A DNA stretch of 64,000 bases from Blautia_A ammoniilytica (GCF_025566965.1 NZ_JAOQJL010000016.1:14260-78259), one strand, 5' to 3'. Counted from the stretch's first letter, positions 1 through 9,335 are shown. Notes: generated by a model from the letters alone, not told the origin. A program made the numbers and translations.

Positions 1-1
1 G

Positions 2-661
2 AAGGAGAAGATCCTTGCTTATGCCAAGACGCTTCTTCCTGAGGCTGTGGGTACGCTGGAACTGGATCATGGATATATCCTGGAGAACGGAGAGAAGGTG
101 CTTTCACTTGAACAGCTGGCACTGGAATGCTATTACAGCCTGACGAATTCCTCTGTAATTACAGCTGAGGTTTCAAGACAGGTAAAGAAAAATACCCTTG
201 CCACAGGCTGTGGGTTTGCAGAAGTGGAAGTGGATATGGCTTTAGGAAAAGTAAAAGTACTGAATATTATTAATGTACATGATAGTGGGAAGCTGTTGAA
301 TCCCCAGCTGGCTTCCATGCAGGTTCAGGGCGGGATGTCCATGGGTATGGGATATGGTCTGTCTGAGCAGCTGCTTCTGGATGAAAAGACAGGACGTCCT
401 TTGAATGCCACTCTTCTGGATTACAAAATGATGACCATGATGGATACGCCGGATCTGACTGCAGGTTTTGTAGAGATGGACGATCCGGAAGGCCCATATG
501 GCAATAAAGCACTGGGTGAGCCGCCTGCTATTCCTCCGGCGCCAGCTATTCGCAATGCAGTACTTCATGCAACCGGTGTAGCATTTAATGAGAATCCGCT
601 TACGCCTCAAAGGCTGATCGAAGCCTTCCAAAGGGCAGGACTTATACCAGTTGTGGGATGA
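2..661 (+). CDS. xdhA: Xanthine dehydrogenase-family molybdopterin-binding subunit (5' truncated)
   Basis: C-terminal ~219 residues of the large molybdenum-binding subunit of a xanthine dehydrogenase-type hydroxylase. The reading frame is open from the window edge, so the N-terminal ~3/4 is missing. The visible part has the family's glycine-rich segment QGGMSMGMGYG, which contacts the cofactor, and the late motif GNKALGEPPAIP, whose Glu is the catalytic base position in the family. It ends 17 bp before xdhB. Co-occurrence with yqeB and yqeC suggests a selenium-dependent hydroxylase acting on a purine such as xanthine or urate; substrate and selenium are inferred from context. Confidence 0.93.
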   Translation, partial: KEKILAYAKTLLPEAVGTLELDHGYILENGEKVLSLEQLALECYYSLTNSSVITAEVSRQVKKNTLATGCGFAEVEVDMALGKVKVLNIINVHDSGKLLNPQLASMQVQGGMSMGMGYGLSEQLLLDEKTGRPLNATLLDYKMMTMMDTPDLTAGFVEMDDPEGPYGNKALGEPPAIPPAPAIRNAVLHATGVAFNENPLTPQRLIEAFQRAGLIPVVG

Positions 662-678
662 TTGAGGAGGACTGAAAA

Positions 679-1563
679 ATGTATGATATTGAGAATTATT
701 ATCAGGCGTCAACCATAGAGGAAGCGGTAAAGCTTCTGAAAGAACATCCCCATGCCAGAGTTATTTCCGGAGGCAGTGATGTGCTGATCAAGATCCGGGA
801 AGGCAAAATGGCAGGTACTTCCCTGGTGAGTATCCGGGATATAAGGGAGATCCAGGGAGTATGGATGGCGGAGAACAGGGATATCTGGATCGGGGCAGGC
901 ACTACTTTCTCCCATGTGACAGCAGATCCTTTGATCACTAGGCATTTGTCTGTACTTGGTGAGGCAGTAGATCAGGTAGGAGGTCCTCAGGTAAGGAATA
1001 TCGGTACCATCGGGGGCAATGTATGTAATGGGGCTGTCAGCGCAGACAGTGCACCTACACTGTTTTCCTTAAACGCAATGCTGCTGATCCGAAATGATCA
1101 GGGAGAACGGCTGGTTCCTATCCAGGAGTTTTATCTGGGTCCTGGAAAAGTAGATCTTCACCCTGGGGACCTGCTGACCCACATTGTGATCCCTGCCTGT
1201 GAATATGAAGGTTATAAAGGCCACTATATTAAATATTCCATGCGTAATGCCATGGATATTGCAACCTTAAGCTGCAGTGTAGTAAGTGCGGTAGACCTTG
1301 ATACATATACGTTGAAGGATGTAAGGATCACCTTTGGTGTGGCAGCACCTGTACCCCTTCGGTGCAGGGAAACAGAGCAGGCACTGAAGGGAATGAAGAT
1401 TGGGGAGGAGCTTTATACCAATGTAAAAGAACTGGTACGAAAGGAAATCAATCCCAGGAATTCCTGGAGGGCATCCAGGGCATTCAGACTTCAGATCGGC
1501 GGTGAGATTGCAGCCAGGGCGCTGGAAGAAAGCATCCGTCTGCAGGGAGGTGACAGAGCATGA
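679..1563 (+). CDS. xdhB: Xanthine dehydrogenase-family FAD-binding subunit
   Basis: 294 residues, the usual size for the separate medium subunit (CoxM/XdhB) that carries FAD and passes electrons to NAD(P)+ or another acceptor. Visible FAD contacts are the N-terminal VISGGSDVLIKIREG (about residues 28-42), AGTT (73-76) and the diphosphate-binding IGTIGGNVCNG (108-118). The start follows GAGGAGG with normal spacing. The stop overlaps the start of the Fe-S subunit by 4 nt, so the subunits are translationally coupled. Confidence 0.95.
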   Translation: MYDIENYYQASTIEEAVKLLKEHPHARVISGGSDVLIKIREGKMAGTSLVSIRDIREIQGVWMAENRDIWIGAGTTFSHVTADPLITRHLSVLGEAVDQVGGPQVRNIGTIGGNVCNGAVSADSAPTLFSLNAMLLIRNDQGERLVPIQEFYLGPGKVDLHPGDLLTHIVIPACEYEGYKGHYIKYSMRNAMDIATLSCSVVSAVDLDTYTLKDVRITFGVAAPVPLRCRETEQALKGMKIGEELYTNVKELVRKEINPRNSWRASRAFRLQIGGEIAARALEESIRLQGGDRA

Positions 1564-2048
1564 AAAAAGAAATGAGACTGGTACAATGTACAGTAAATGG
1601 ACGGCCTGTAGCGGAATATGTGGATGTAAGAGAGTCTCTTCTGGATATGTTACGAAATCGTCTTGGACTTACCTCTGTGAAAAAAGGATGTGAGGTAGGA
1701 GAATGTGGTGCCTGTACAGTGATACTGGATGGAGAGACCATTGATTCCTGCATTTATCTGGCTGTCTGGGCTGATGGCAAAGAGATCCGTACCTTGGAAG
1801 GCCTGGAGAAGAACGGAGAGCTTACAAGGATCCAACAGGCATTTATAGAGGAGGGAGCTGTACAGTGCGGCTTTTGTACTCCAGGTTTCATTATGTCTGC
1901 CACAGTGCTCCTGGAAAAAGGGATTCCACTGTCCAGAGATGCTATCCGCAAGCACATGGCAGGGAATTTGTGCAGATGTACCGGATATGAGAACATTGTG
2001 AATGCAGTAGAAAAAGTAAATAAGGAAAATCTTCAGAATAATGAGTGA
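1560..2048 (+). CDS. xdhC: Xanthine dehydrogenase-family [2Fe-2S] subunit
   Basis: 162 residues. The N-terminal plant-type ferredoxin domain has Cys44, Cys49, Cys52 and Cys64 (motif CEVGECGAC...C). The C-terminal helical [2Fe-2S] domain has Cys103/Cys106 (CGFC) and Cys138/Cys140 (CRC). All eight cluster ligands are present. The protein relays electrons from the molybdenum site to the FAD subunit. It starts with ATGA overlapping xdhB and overlaps yqeB by 8 nt, giving one operon with the maturation genes. The symbol here means the small Fe-S subunit, not the XdhC chaperone. Confidence 0.95.
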   Translation: MKKEMRLVQCTVNGRPVAEYVDVRESLLDMLRNRLGLTSVKKGCEVGECGACTVILDGETIDSCIYLAVWADGKEIRTLEGLEKNGELTRIQQAFIEEGAVQCGFCTPGFIMSATVLLEKGIPLSRDAIRKHMAGNLCRCTGYENIVNAVEKVNKENLQNNE

Positions 2049-2853
2049 GCATTATATTATTGTAAGAGGTGGCGGTGACCTGGCCACTGGGGTGATCCAC
2101 AGGCTTTTCCGGTGCGGATATAAAGTCCTTATATTAGAGTGTGAAAAGCCAAGTGCTATCCGCAGGAAAGTAGCTTTTTGCGAAGCTGTATATGATGGAG
2201 AAGCCTTTGTGGAAGGTGTGCTTTGCAGCAGGATCGAAGATATTAGCCAATGCAGGCAAGTGTGGGAAAAAAGACAGATTCCGCTGTTGGTAGATCCGGA
2301 GGCGGCATGCCTTAAGACCGGGCTGGATGGCCAGACACCAGCAGCTTTGATCGATGGAATCATTGCAAAGAAAAATCTTGGAACAAGGAAAGAAATGGCA
2401 CCTGTAACCATTGGTCTTGGTCCAGGCTTTCTGGCTGGAGAAGATGTGGACTATGTGGTGGAAACGATGCGTGGACATGATCTTGGCAGGATCATAGAGG
2501 ACGATTATGCACAGCCTAATACAGGCGTGCCAGGTATGGTAGGGGGAGTAAGCAAGGAGCGTGTGCTCCATTCTCCGGAGGCAGGGATCATCCATGTAAA
2601 GAGCCAGATTGCAGATCTGGTGGAGAAGGGACAGATTCTTGCCTATGTAGGAGAAGTGCCTGTACCGGCTTCAATCACAGGTGTGCTGAGAGGGATCATA
2701 CGTGATGGATATCATGTCTTTAAAGGAATGAAGATTGCTGATATTGATCCCAGAAAAGAAGAAAAAAAGAACTGTTTTACCATATCAGATAAAGCCAGAT
2801 GTATAGCAGGAAGTGTGATTGAGATCCTGCTTGGAGAGCATATACTTCCATAA
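2041..2853 (+). CDS. yqeB: Selenium-dependent molybdenum hydroxylase accessory protein YqeB
   Basis: 270 residues, recognised as the YqeB/EF2563 family, which tracks genomes with selenium-dependent molybdenum hydroxylases and is thought to act in cofactor maturation. It begins with a Rossmann-like segment (VRGGGDLATGVIHRLFRCG, about residues 8-26). A second conserved block reads TIGLGPGFLAGEDVD. The biochemical activity is not established. It sits between the hydroxylase subunits and yqeC/mocA, overlapping xdhC by 8 nt, which fits a role in preparing the active site. Confidence 0.9.
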   Translation: MSEHYIIVRGGGDLATGVIHRLFRCGYKVLILECEKPSAIRRKVAFCEAVYDGEAFVEGVLCSRIEDISQCRQVWEKRQIPLLVDPEAACLKTGLDGQTPAALIDGIIAKKNLGTRKEMAPVTIGLGPGFLAGEDVDYVVETMRGHDLGRIIEDDYAQPNTGVPGMVGGVSKERVLHSPEAGIIHVKSQIADLVEKGQILAYVGEVPVPASITGVLRGIIRDGYHVFKGMKIADIDPRKEEKKNCFTISDKARCIAGSVIEILLGEHILP

Positions 2854-2864
2854 AGGAGGAGCCG

Positions 2865-3587
2865 ATGCATTATTCAGAATATTTTCTGGATCTTCTTGAT
2901 CTGGATATCCAGAACGATCCAGTGATCGCTGTTGTTGGAGGCGGAGGGAAGACTAGCTTGATCTACCGTCTGTGTCAGGAGCTGACGGCTATGGATAAAA
3001 CTGTGGTGATCGCTACAACCACGCATATGGAATGGGAAAAGGACAGACCATTTGCCAAGGATGGCAACAGGCACCAGGTGCTGGCGTGCCTGGAGCAATA
3101 TAAATATGTGGTGGCAGCAGGACTGGATCCAGAGAAAAATAAGATAACAGCCTTGCCAGAACAACAGCTACGGGAGCTTAAAGATTTATGCGATGTAATG
3201 CTGATCGAGGCTGATGGAGCAAAACATAAACCATTGAAGGTACCAGAGGAATGGGAACCGGTGATCCCGGGGTTTGCACATATTGTGATCAGCGTGATCG
3301 GGCTGGACTGTCTTGGTCATCCTATTCGGGAAGTGACCCACAGAGCAGAGAAAACATCCGTATTTTTACAGAAAAATATGGATGCACCAGTAACTGGTGA
3401 AGATGTTGTAAAGATCGCATCATCTATACATGGTTTATTTAAGAATGTGGAAAAACGTATTTATCGTGTATACCTGAATAAGGCAGATGTACTGGTAGAC
3501 CCGGAAGAAGCAGCCAACATTGCCAGATGCCTGGAAGAAAAGGGTACAACGGCTGTATGGGGAAGTATAAAAAATGAGACAGCATGA
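2865..3587 (+). CDS. yqeC: Putative selenium-dependent hydroxylase accessory protein YqeC
   Basis: 240 residues of the YqeC family, a P-loop NTPase with VVGGGGKTS at about residues 23-31 (Walker A) and LIEADGAKHKPLK at mid-protein. It co-occurs with YqeB and selenium-dependent molybdenum hydroxylases and is probably involved in inserting or activating the cofactor; the exact reaction is unknown. The start is preceded by AAAGGAGGAGCCG. Its end overlaps mocA by 14 nt. Confidence 0.9.
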   Translation: MHYSEYFLDLLDLDIQNDPVIAVVGGGGKTSLIYRLCQELTAMDKTVVIATTTHMEWEKDRPFAKDGNRHQVLACLEQYKYVVAAGLDPEKNKITALPEQQLRELKDLCDVMLIEADGAKHKPLKVPEEWEPVIPGFAHIVISVIGLDCLGHPIREVTHRAEKTSVFLQKNMDAPVTGEDVVKIASSIHGLFKNVEKRIYRVYLNKADVLVDPEEAANIARCLEEKGTTAVWGSIKNETA

Positions 3588-4176
3588 ACTAACAGAACTT
3601 GCATTAATTTTACTGGCGGCTGGATATAGCCGCCGTTTTGGACAGAATAAGCTATTGTATCCTGTAAATGGAAAGCCTATGTATAGTTATGGATTGGATA
3701 CATTAAAGAAAGCTGCAGGGTTGCTGAAAGTAAACTGTCAGGTGCAGGTTGTGACTCAGTATGAACAGATCCTGGAAGCATGCATCAGCCAGGGATTTCC
3801 AGTCTATATGAATCCGGCTCCTGACCTAGGGATCGCTTCTTCCATGCAGGTGGGACTGCAGCATAATCTTCACAAAGATGCATGTCTTTTTATGGTGGCA
3901 GACCAGCCTGGCCTTACAGCCGGCAGTGTAAAGGAACTGGTGGATGGATTTCTTCTTTCAGGGAAGGGCATGGGTGTGTGCTGTTTTCAGGAGAAAATGG
4001 GTAATCCATGTATTTTTGGCAGCAGGTATTACCCTCAGCTTTTAAAACTTACCGGTGACAAGGGCGGGAAGGTACTGATCCGTCAATATCCGGAGGATGT
4101 GTTTTATTATCAGATAAGGGATCCACAGGAATTACTGGACATTGATTATTCACCAGAACTGTCCGGCAGATCATAA
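3574..4176 (+). CDS. mocA: Molybdenum cofactor cytidylyltransferase (MocA-like nucleotidyltransferase)
   Basis: 200 residues of the MocA/MobA-like nucleotidyltransferase fold. It has the N-terminal signature LAAGYSRRFGQNKL (about 14-27), which binds the nucleotide, and VADQPG (about 108-113), whose Asp coordinates the metal. It would attach CMP to molybdopterin to give the dinucleotide cofactor used by the hydroxylase encoded just upstream. It is the last gene of the xdhA-mocA operon and is followed by a strong hairpin terminator. Confidence 0.88.
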   Translation: MRQHELTELALILLAAGYSRRFGQNKLLYPVNGKPMYSYGLDTLKKAAGLLKVNCQVQVVTQYEQILEACISQGFPVYMNPAPDLGIASSMQVGLQHNLHKDACLFMVADQPGLTAGSVKELVDGFLLSGKGMGVCCFQEKMGNPCIFGSRYYPQLLKLTGDKGGKVLIRQYPEDVFYYQIRDPQELLDIDYSPELSGRS

Positions 4177-4182
4177 GAAAAC

Positions 4183-4250
4183 AAAAGGAGTTATCCGAAA
4201 TGGGAGCGGAAGTGTAAGCACCTTTCTTCTCATTGGGATAACTCCTTTTT
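4183..4250 (+). terminator. Rho-independent terminator after mocA
   Basis: Long hairpin with perfect arms AAAAGGAGTTATCC and GGATAACTCCTTTT. The loop region carries further pairing (AATGGGA with a CTCATT partner), and a T run follows. It closes the forward xdh operon and separates it from the converging arcC operon. The A/T flanks on both sides would let it work in both directions. Confidence 0.9.
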
Positions 4251-4331
4251 GATTACGTGGACGTTAAATGTATTGGTGATGTGATACCAGGCAACCTGTT
4301 TATTTCAATAAGTTACTATTACCAGGTTGTT

Positions 4332-5276
4332 TTATAGATGAATCAGGGTTCCTGTTTTCCCCTGGATCCCTTCTTTCGCCTTTTCAAGCAACGTGATCAG
4401 TGCTGTACGTCCGGAACCGGAGCCGGCAAAATCAATGGCTGCTTCTACCTTGGGAAGCATGGAGCCAGCAGCAAATTGGCCTTCTTTTACGTACTTACGA
4501 GCCTGGGATACTGTAAGGTCATTCAGCCATTTCTGATCAGGGGTGCCAAAATGAATGGCTACCTTTTCAACTGCTGTAAGGATGATCAGCATATCGGCAT
4601 CCAGCTGCTTTGCAAGAAGACAGCTGGCAAAGTCCTTGTCAATCACTGCGGATGCACCTTTCAGATGATGATCCTTCAGGATTACTGGAATACCGCCACC
4701 GCCGCAGCAAATCACGATCTTATTGGCATCCACCAGGCTGTTGATGGCATCCTGTTCAACAATCTCTACAGGCTTAGGTGATGCTACCACACGCCGGTAG
4801 CCACGGCCTGCATCCTCGCGCATGATGTGACCATAGGCTTTTGCCTGATATTCGGCCTCTTCCTTGGTAAGGAATTTGCCGATCGGCTTTGTGGGATTGG
4901 CAAAGGCAGGGTCATCCGGATCTACCCTGACCTGGGTGACAACTGTTACTACAGGAGTGCGCATAAAACCACGCTTCCGCAATTCTTCCCTGAGTGCGTT
5001 CTGGAGATCGTAGCCAATATAGGCCTGACTCATAGCAACACATACGGAAAGAGGCGTGTTAGGCTGGGTATCATCCTCTCTGGAAAGGGCAGACATAGCA
5101 TTATTGATCATGCCTACCTGCGGACCGTTTCCGTGGACAACCACCACCTGATGTCCTTCCTCAATAAGATCACAGAGAGCCCTGGCAGTAGTTTTTACAG
5201 CAATCATCTGTTCAGGAAGGGTATTTCCCAATGCATTACCGCCAAGAGCGATTACGATTCGTTTTCTCTGATACAT
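4332..5276 (-). CDS. arcC: Carbamate kinase
   Basis: 314 residues, full length for carbamate kinase. N-terminal IALGGNALG (about 9-17) and VHGNGPQVG (about 47-55) are the amino-acid-kinase phosphate-binding loops, and CGGGGIPV follows at mid-protein. It converts carbamoyl phosphate plus ADP to ATP, ammonia and CO2. It is the last gene of the reverse operon dpaL-ygeY-ygeW-arcC. Beside a carbamoyltransferase, it suggests substrate-level ATP formation from a carbamoylated purine breakdown product; that flux is inferred. Confidence 0.95.
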   Translation of the reverse strand: MYQRKRIVIALGGNALGNTLPEQMIAVKTTARALCDLIEEGHQVVVVHGNGPQVGMINNAMSALSREDDTQPNTPLSVCVAMSQAYIGYDLQNALREELRKRGFMRTPVVTVVTQVRVDPDDPAFANPTKPIGKFLTKEEAEYQAKAYGHIMREDAGRGYRRVVASPKPVEIVEQDAINSLVDANKIVICCGGGGIPVILKDHHLKGASAVIDKDFASCLLAKQLDADMLIILTAVEKVAIHFGTPDQKWLNDLTVSQARKYVKEGQFAAGSMLPKVEAAIDFAGSGSGRTALITLLEKAKEGIQGKTGTLIHL

Positions 5277-5303
5277 ACAAACCTCCCACTCCCCAACGGG
5301 GTA

Positions 5304-6497
5304 TTATGCCATGATTCTGGGAGCTGCTTTCACTTCCAGCTTTTTCAGGATGTCCTGAGGATTCTCAAATTTAGACAGCATGATCATAGCTGCAATAACA
5401 TAAGGTTTAAAGCTTGCTTCTTTGTAAAGCGGGATTCTGTAGCGGTCAAATACACTTGCATCAACCTCACCGGTTTCACAGCTTACACCTGTGATATCTG
5501 CAGGCAGGCAGTGAAGGTAAAGAGCTTTTCCATTCCTTGTGGTTTTCATAAGCTCTTCTGTGCATGCCCAGTCTTTATGCTCTGCATTTTGAGCAAGCAG
5601 TTCTTTTTCCAGTTTGTCAATGCCATCGAAATCACCTTCACCATAAAGGTTGGTACGCTTCTCCATGGCTGCAAACGGAGCCCAACTCTTTGGATAAACA
5701 ATATCAGCATCTTTGAATGCTTCTTCCATGCTGTTGGTCTTTGTGAAAGAACCGCCGGAAGCCTGTGCATTCTTACGTGCGATCTCCTCAACCTCTGGCA
5801 TTACATCATATCCGTCCGGATGAGCAAGAACAACATCCATTCCGAAACGTGTCATAAGTCCGATCACGCCCTGAGGAACAGAAAGAGGTTTGCCATAAGA
5901 AGGAGAGTATGCCCAGGACATAGCGATCTTTTTACCTTTCAGGTTCTCAACACCGCCAAATTCATGGATGATATGCAGCATATCTGCCATGCACTGGGTA
6001 GGATGGTCTACATCACACTGAAGGTTTACAAGAGTAGGACGCTGCTCCAAGATACCGTCCTGATTGCCTTCTGTAACAGAATCCATAAATTCTTTCTGGT
6101 AAGCATGTCCTTTGCCAATATACATATCATCACGGATACCAATCACATCAGCCATGAAGGAAACCATATTTGCTGTTTCGCGTACTGTTTCGCCGTGAGC
6201 GATCTGAGATTTCTTTTCGTCCAGGTCCTGTACTTCAAGGCCTAACAGGTTGCAGGCAGAAGCAAAGGAGAAACGGGTACGTGTGGAATTATCACGGAAA
6301 ATAGAAATCCCAAGACCACTTTCAAATACTTTGGTAGAAATATTATGCTCTCTCATAAAGCGAAGTGCATCAGCAACAGTGAAAACAGCTTCCAGTTCAT
6401 CATCGGTCTTATCCCATGTCCAGAAGAAATCGTTGTTGTACATTTCTTTAAAATTAAGGCTGTTCAATTTGTCAATATAATCCTGTAATGTTTTCAT
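5304..6497 (-). CDS. ygeW: Knotted carbamoyltransferase YgeW
   Basis: 397 residues of the YgeW branch of aspartate/ornithine carbamoyltransferases. The carbamoyl-phosphate loop STRTR is at about 71-75 (within FRDNSTRTRF), and HCLPAD lies near residue 331. YgeW proteins are predicted to be knotted and their substrate is unknown. ATG at 6497 was preferred over the ATG three codons upstream because AAGGAG is correctly spaced only from the inner start. The 27-bp gap to arcC supports coupled use of carbamoyl phosphate. Confidence 0.93.
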   Translation of the reverse strand: MKTLQDYIDKLNSLNFKEMYNNDFFWTWDKTDDELEAVFTVADALRFMREHNISTKVFESGLGISIFRDNSTRTRFSFASACNLLGLEVQDLDEKKSQIAHGETVRETANMVSFMADVIGIRDDMYIGKGHAYQKEFMDSVTEGNQDGILEQRPTLVNLQCDVDHPTQCMADMLHIIHEFGGVENLKGKKIAMSWAYSPSYGKPLSVPQGVIGLMTRFGMDVVLAHPDGYDVMPEVEEIARKNAQASGGSFTKTNSMEEAFKDADIVYPKSWAPFAAMEKRTNLYGEGDFDGIDKLEKELLAQNAEHKDWACTEELMKTTRNGKALYLHCLPADITGVSCETGEVDASVFDRYRIPLYKEASFKPYVIAAMIMLSKFENPQDILKKLEVKAAPRIMA

Positions 6498-6591
6498 GAT
6501 TATCATTCTCCTTGTATGTTTTATGATGGATTATCTGGTATACAGCCGGGACGCACAGGTGCGGATCCCGGCCCTGATTGCGGAAAAATAA

Positions 6592-7902
6592 TTATTTGCA
6601 GTAATTGCCTGGAAGTGCTGCATATACAGCTGCACATCTTACAAGGTCATCTTTCCAGGTTCTTTCATTTGGAGCATGAGCCTGTGCCTCTGCACCAGGT
6701 CCAAAGCCGATGCATGGGATATTATTACGTCCCATAATGGTTACACCATTTGTGGAGAAGGTCCACTTGTCGGTAAGAGGACGGGATTTACGAAGCTGGG
6801 ATGTTACATCATTGCCCTGGCGTTCTTCGCCATACAGTCCCTTGTATGCATCCTCAAGTGCTTTTGTAACCTTATGATCCTTGGGAATGACCCAGGTAGG
6901 GAAGTAGCATTCAATAGGATATACAAGTTCTGTCCAGGAAGGACGGGAATATTCGTACATGGAAACCTTTACATCGTCTCCGTATTTCTTTACGGAAGGA
7001 AGGGCACGGATCTCATCCAGGCAGCTTTCCCAGGTTTCGCCTGCGGTCATACGGCGGTCAAGGGATACAGAGCAGGAATCTGCAACTGCACAGCGGCTTG
7101 GGGAAGTAAAGAAGATCTCAGAAGTAGTAACAGTACCTCTTCCAAGGAAACGTGCTTCTTCCCATTCTGGATTGTATTTCTCATCCAGCATTTTAACCAG
7201 GCCTTTGATCTGTGTTTCATCAGCTGCATCATTTTCGTTGAGGGCACGTATATCCTGAAGGATATCAGCCATCTTATAAATAGCATTATCTCCACGCTCA
7301 GGAGCGGAGCCATGGCAGGAGATACCTTTTACATCTACACGGATCTCCATACGTCCACGCTGTCCACGATAAATACCGCCGTCTGTAGGCTCTGTAGATA
7401 CAACAAACTCAGGACGAATCTTGTCTTCATGGATGATGTATTGCCAGCAAAGACCGTCACAATCCTCCTCCTGTACAGTACCGGTGACTACAACCTGAAA
7501 TTTGTCATTTAAAAGACCAAGATCTTTCATGATCTTTGCACCATAAACAGCAGAAACAATACCGCCCATCTGGTCAGAGGTTCCACGGCCGCCGATCTCA
7601 GAGTCTGTCTCGTAGCCTTCGTATGGATCAAATTCCCAGTTATCTCTGTTACCAATACCTACAGTATCGATATGAGCGTCAAAACCGATGAGAGTCTGGC
7701 CGCTTCCCATGAAACCAAGGATATTGCCCATAGGATCGATCTGAACTTTGTCAAAGCCAAGTTTCTCCATTTCTTCTTTGATCCGCATCACATGGCCTTT
7801 CTCGCCACAGCTTTCTCCCGGGATTTTTACAAGATCCCGTAAGAATCTGGTCATGTCTGCTTTGTAGCCTTCTGCTGCTGCATTGATTTGACTGTAATCC
7901 AT
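6592..7902 (-). CDS. ygeY: YgeY family M20 metallo-hydrolase
   Basis: 436 residues of the M20 peptidase/deacylase fold, recognised as the selenium-metabolism-linked YgeY group. Metal ligands visible are His77 and Asp79 (FDAHIDTVG), Asp110 (GTSDQMGG) and the Glu pair 145-146 (GTVQEEDCDG), followed by TEPTDG. It probably cleaves an amide or carbamoyl-type bond in a purine-derived intermediate; no substrate can be read from sequence. ATG is preceded by AGGAGGAAGAAAA. It lies between dpaL and ygeW in one operon. Confidence 0.92.
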   Translation of the reverse strand: MDYSQINAAAEGYKADMTRFLRDLVKIPGESCGEKGHVMRIKEEMEKLGFDKVQIDPMGNILGFMGSGQTLIGFDAHIDTVGIGNRDNWEFDPYEGYETDSEIGGRGTSDQMGGIVSAVYGAKIMKDLGLLNDKFQVVVTGTVQEEDCDGLCWQYIIHEDKIRPEFVVSTEPTDGGIYRGQRGRMEIRVDVKGISCHGSAPERGDNAIYKMADILQDIRALNENDAADETQIKGLVKMLDEKYNPEWEEARFLGRGTVTTSEIFFTSPSRCAVADSCSVSLDRRMTAGETWESCLDEIRALPSVKKYGDDVKVSMYEYSRPSWTELVYPIECYFPTWVIPKDHKVTKALEDAYKGLYGEERQGNDVTSQLRKSRPLTDKWTFSTNGVTIMGRNNIPCIGFGPGAEAQAHAPNERTWKDDLVRCAAVYAALPGNYCK

Positions 7903-7952
7903 TTTTCTTCCTCCTGTATATGTGTAATATTAAATGAATAATTATGTTCTGA

Positions 7953-9179
7953 TTATTTACTGAGAGACTGGGATGTGCCATAAAGACCGTCCCATACGAT
8001 CTCACGGTAGCGTACCGGGTCAGTGTCTCCCTCTGTGGAGATCACAAGGATGTTGGAATCCGCATCCAGGTGAAGGGCTTCTTTAAGGTCTGCTGCATCT
8101 GCATCATGAAGCGCAGTGTAAACAAGGCCAAGCGGTACAGAGCCGGATTCACCGGAAATAACCTTAGGATCATCTCCAAGCGGGTTGGCATAAATTCTTG
8201 TAGCTTTTGCACTCATCCAGTCAGGACATGATGCAAATACGGAAACATGGTTCTTAAGGATATCCCATCCGATGGTATTGCCCTCGCCACAAGCAAGTCC
8301 AGCCATGATAGTGGCAAGGTCTCCGGTTACATTTACAAGATCACCGGTCTTTGCACAGGCAGAGCGGTAAAGGCAATCAGCTGCGCCTGCTTCGCACACC
8401 ACCATGATGGGAGGATTTTCTTTATATTTGTTTGCAAAATAACCTACCACAGCACCTGCAAGGGAGCCTACGCCAGCCTGAACAAATACGTGAGTAGGCC
8501 GCACACCGGCTTCTTCCATCTGATGATCTGCTTCCAGAACCAAAGTGCCATATCCCTGCATGATCCAGGAAGGAATCTCTTCATAACCGTCCCAGGCAGT
8601 ATCCTGGACAATGATCCCATGAGGGGTTTTGGCGGCTTCAGCAGCTGCCATCCTTACACAGTCATCATAGTTTACTTCTTCAATAGTAACTTCTGCGCCT
8701 TCTTTTGCAATATTGTCAAAACGGGTCTTGGTTGTACCTTTCGGCATCCGCACAACGGCCTTCTGTCCAAGGCGATGAGCTGCCCATGCAACGCCACGTC
8801 CGTGGTTGCCATCTGTAGCAGTAAAGAAAGTGGCCTGTCCGAATTCTTTACGAAGTTCTTCAGAAGAGAGAACATTATAAGGCAGCTGGCTGATATCTTT
8901 CCCAAGTTCTTTTGCAATATAACGGCCCATTGCATAGGATCCGCCCAGCACTTTAAAAGCATTCAGCCCGAAACGGTAGGATTCGTCCTTGCAGAAAATA
9001 TTGTTTACGCCCAAAAAACTGGCCAGGGCAGAAAGCTTCTGCAGGGGTGTTACAGAATACTGGGGAAAGCTTTTATGGAATTCATTGGCTTTTGCTACGT
9101 TTTCCTCGGACATAAGATCCAGGTAGGAATCAGAAGACTTTGGCACCTGGTTCACAGTCCATTTCAATCCTTCTGTCAT
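7953..9179 (-). CDS. dpaL: Diaminopropionate ammonia-lyase (YgeX)
   Basis: 408 residues of the PLP fold-type II family. The Schiff-base lysine is Lys76 in FGLNAFKVLGGSYA, the signature of diaminopropionate ammonia-lyases, and TDGNHGRGVAWAA and a phosphate-binding glycine-rich loop follow. The enzyme splits 2,3-diaminopropionate to pyruvate and ammonia. I chose ATG 9179 rather than an upstream TTG, because GGGAGG abuts the TTG but is well spaced from the ATG. First gene of the reverse operon; a promoter is seen just upstream. Confidence 0.94.
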   Translation of the reverse strand: MTEGLKWTVNQVPKSSDSYLDLMSEENVAKANEFHKSFPQYSVTPLQKLSALASFLGVNNIFCKDESYRFGLNAFKVLGGSYAMGRYIAKELGKDISQLPYNVLSSEELRKEFGQATFFTATDGNHGRGVAWAAHRLGQKAVVRMPKGTTKTRFDNIAKEGAEVTIEEVNYDDCVRMAAAEAAKTPHGIIVQDTAWDGYEEIPSWIMQGYGTLVLEADHQMEEAGVRPTHVFVQAGVGSLAGAVVGYFANKYKENPPIMVVCEAGAADCLYRSACAKTGDLVNVTGDLATIMAGLACGEGNTIGWDILKNHVSVFASCPDWMSAKATRIYANPLGDDPKVISGESGSVPLGLVYTALHDADAADLKEALHLDADSNILVISTEGDTDPVRYREIVWDGLYGTSQSLSK

Positions 9180-9230
9180 ATGAAACAACCTCCCTTTATG
9201 TTTTTTTAAAATTTATAATTTCTTATTTCT

Positions 9231-9258
9231 ATAATATCATAAAATAAATAATTTACAA
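9231..9258 (-). promoter_or_regulatory. Predicted sigma-A promoter of the dpaL operon
   Basis: On the reverse strand, TTGTAA (-35) is followed after 16 bp by TATTAT (-10), about 50 bp upstream of the dpaL ATG in an A/T-rich stretch. It would drive dpaL-ygeY-ygeW-arcC. Confidence 0.5.
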
Positions 9259-9306
9259 TAGAAATATGCAAAAATATTTAGGTATTTCAAAAAAAAATTA
9301 GGCTCA

Positions 9307-9335
9307 TTGTCATGGGGTGGAAACTGTGGTAAAAT
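9307..9335 (+). promoter_or_regulatory. Predicted sigma-A promoter of the DUF1015 gene
   Basis: TTGTCA, a 17-bp spacer and TAAAAT, about 65 bp upstream of the DUF1015 start. It is divergent from the dpaL promoter; the two -35 regions are about 50 bp apart, so a shared regulator is possible. Confidence 0.6.

Noticed and set aside
4827..6245. Long forward reading frame opposite arcC and ygeW
   Set aside because: It is antisense to two clear enzymes, has a composition unlike real proteins here (many Cys, His, Phe) and has no family features.
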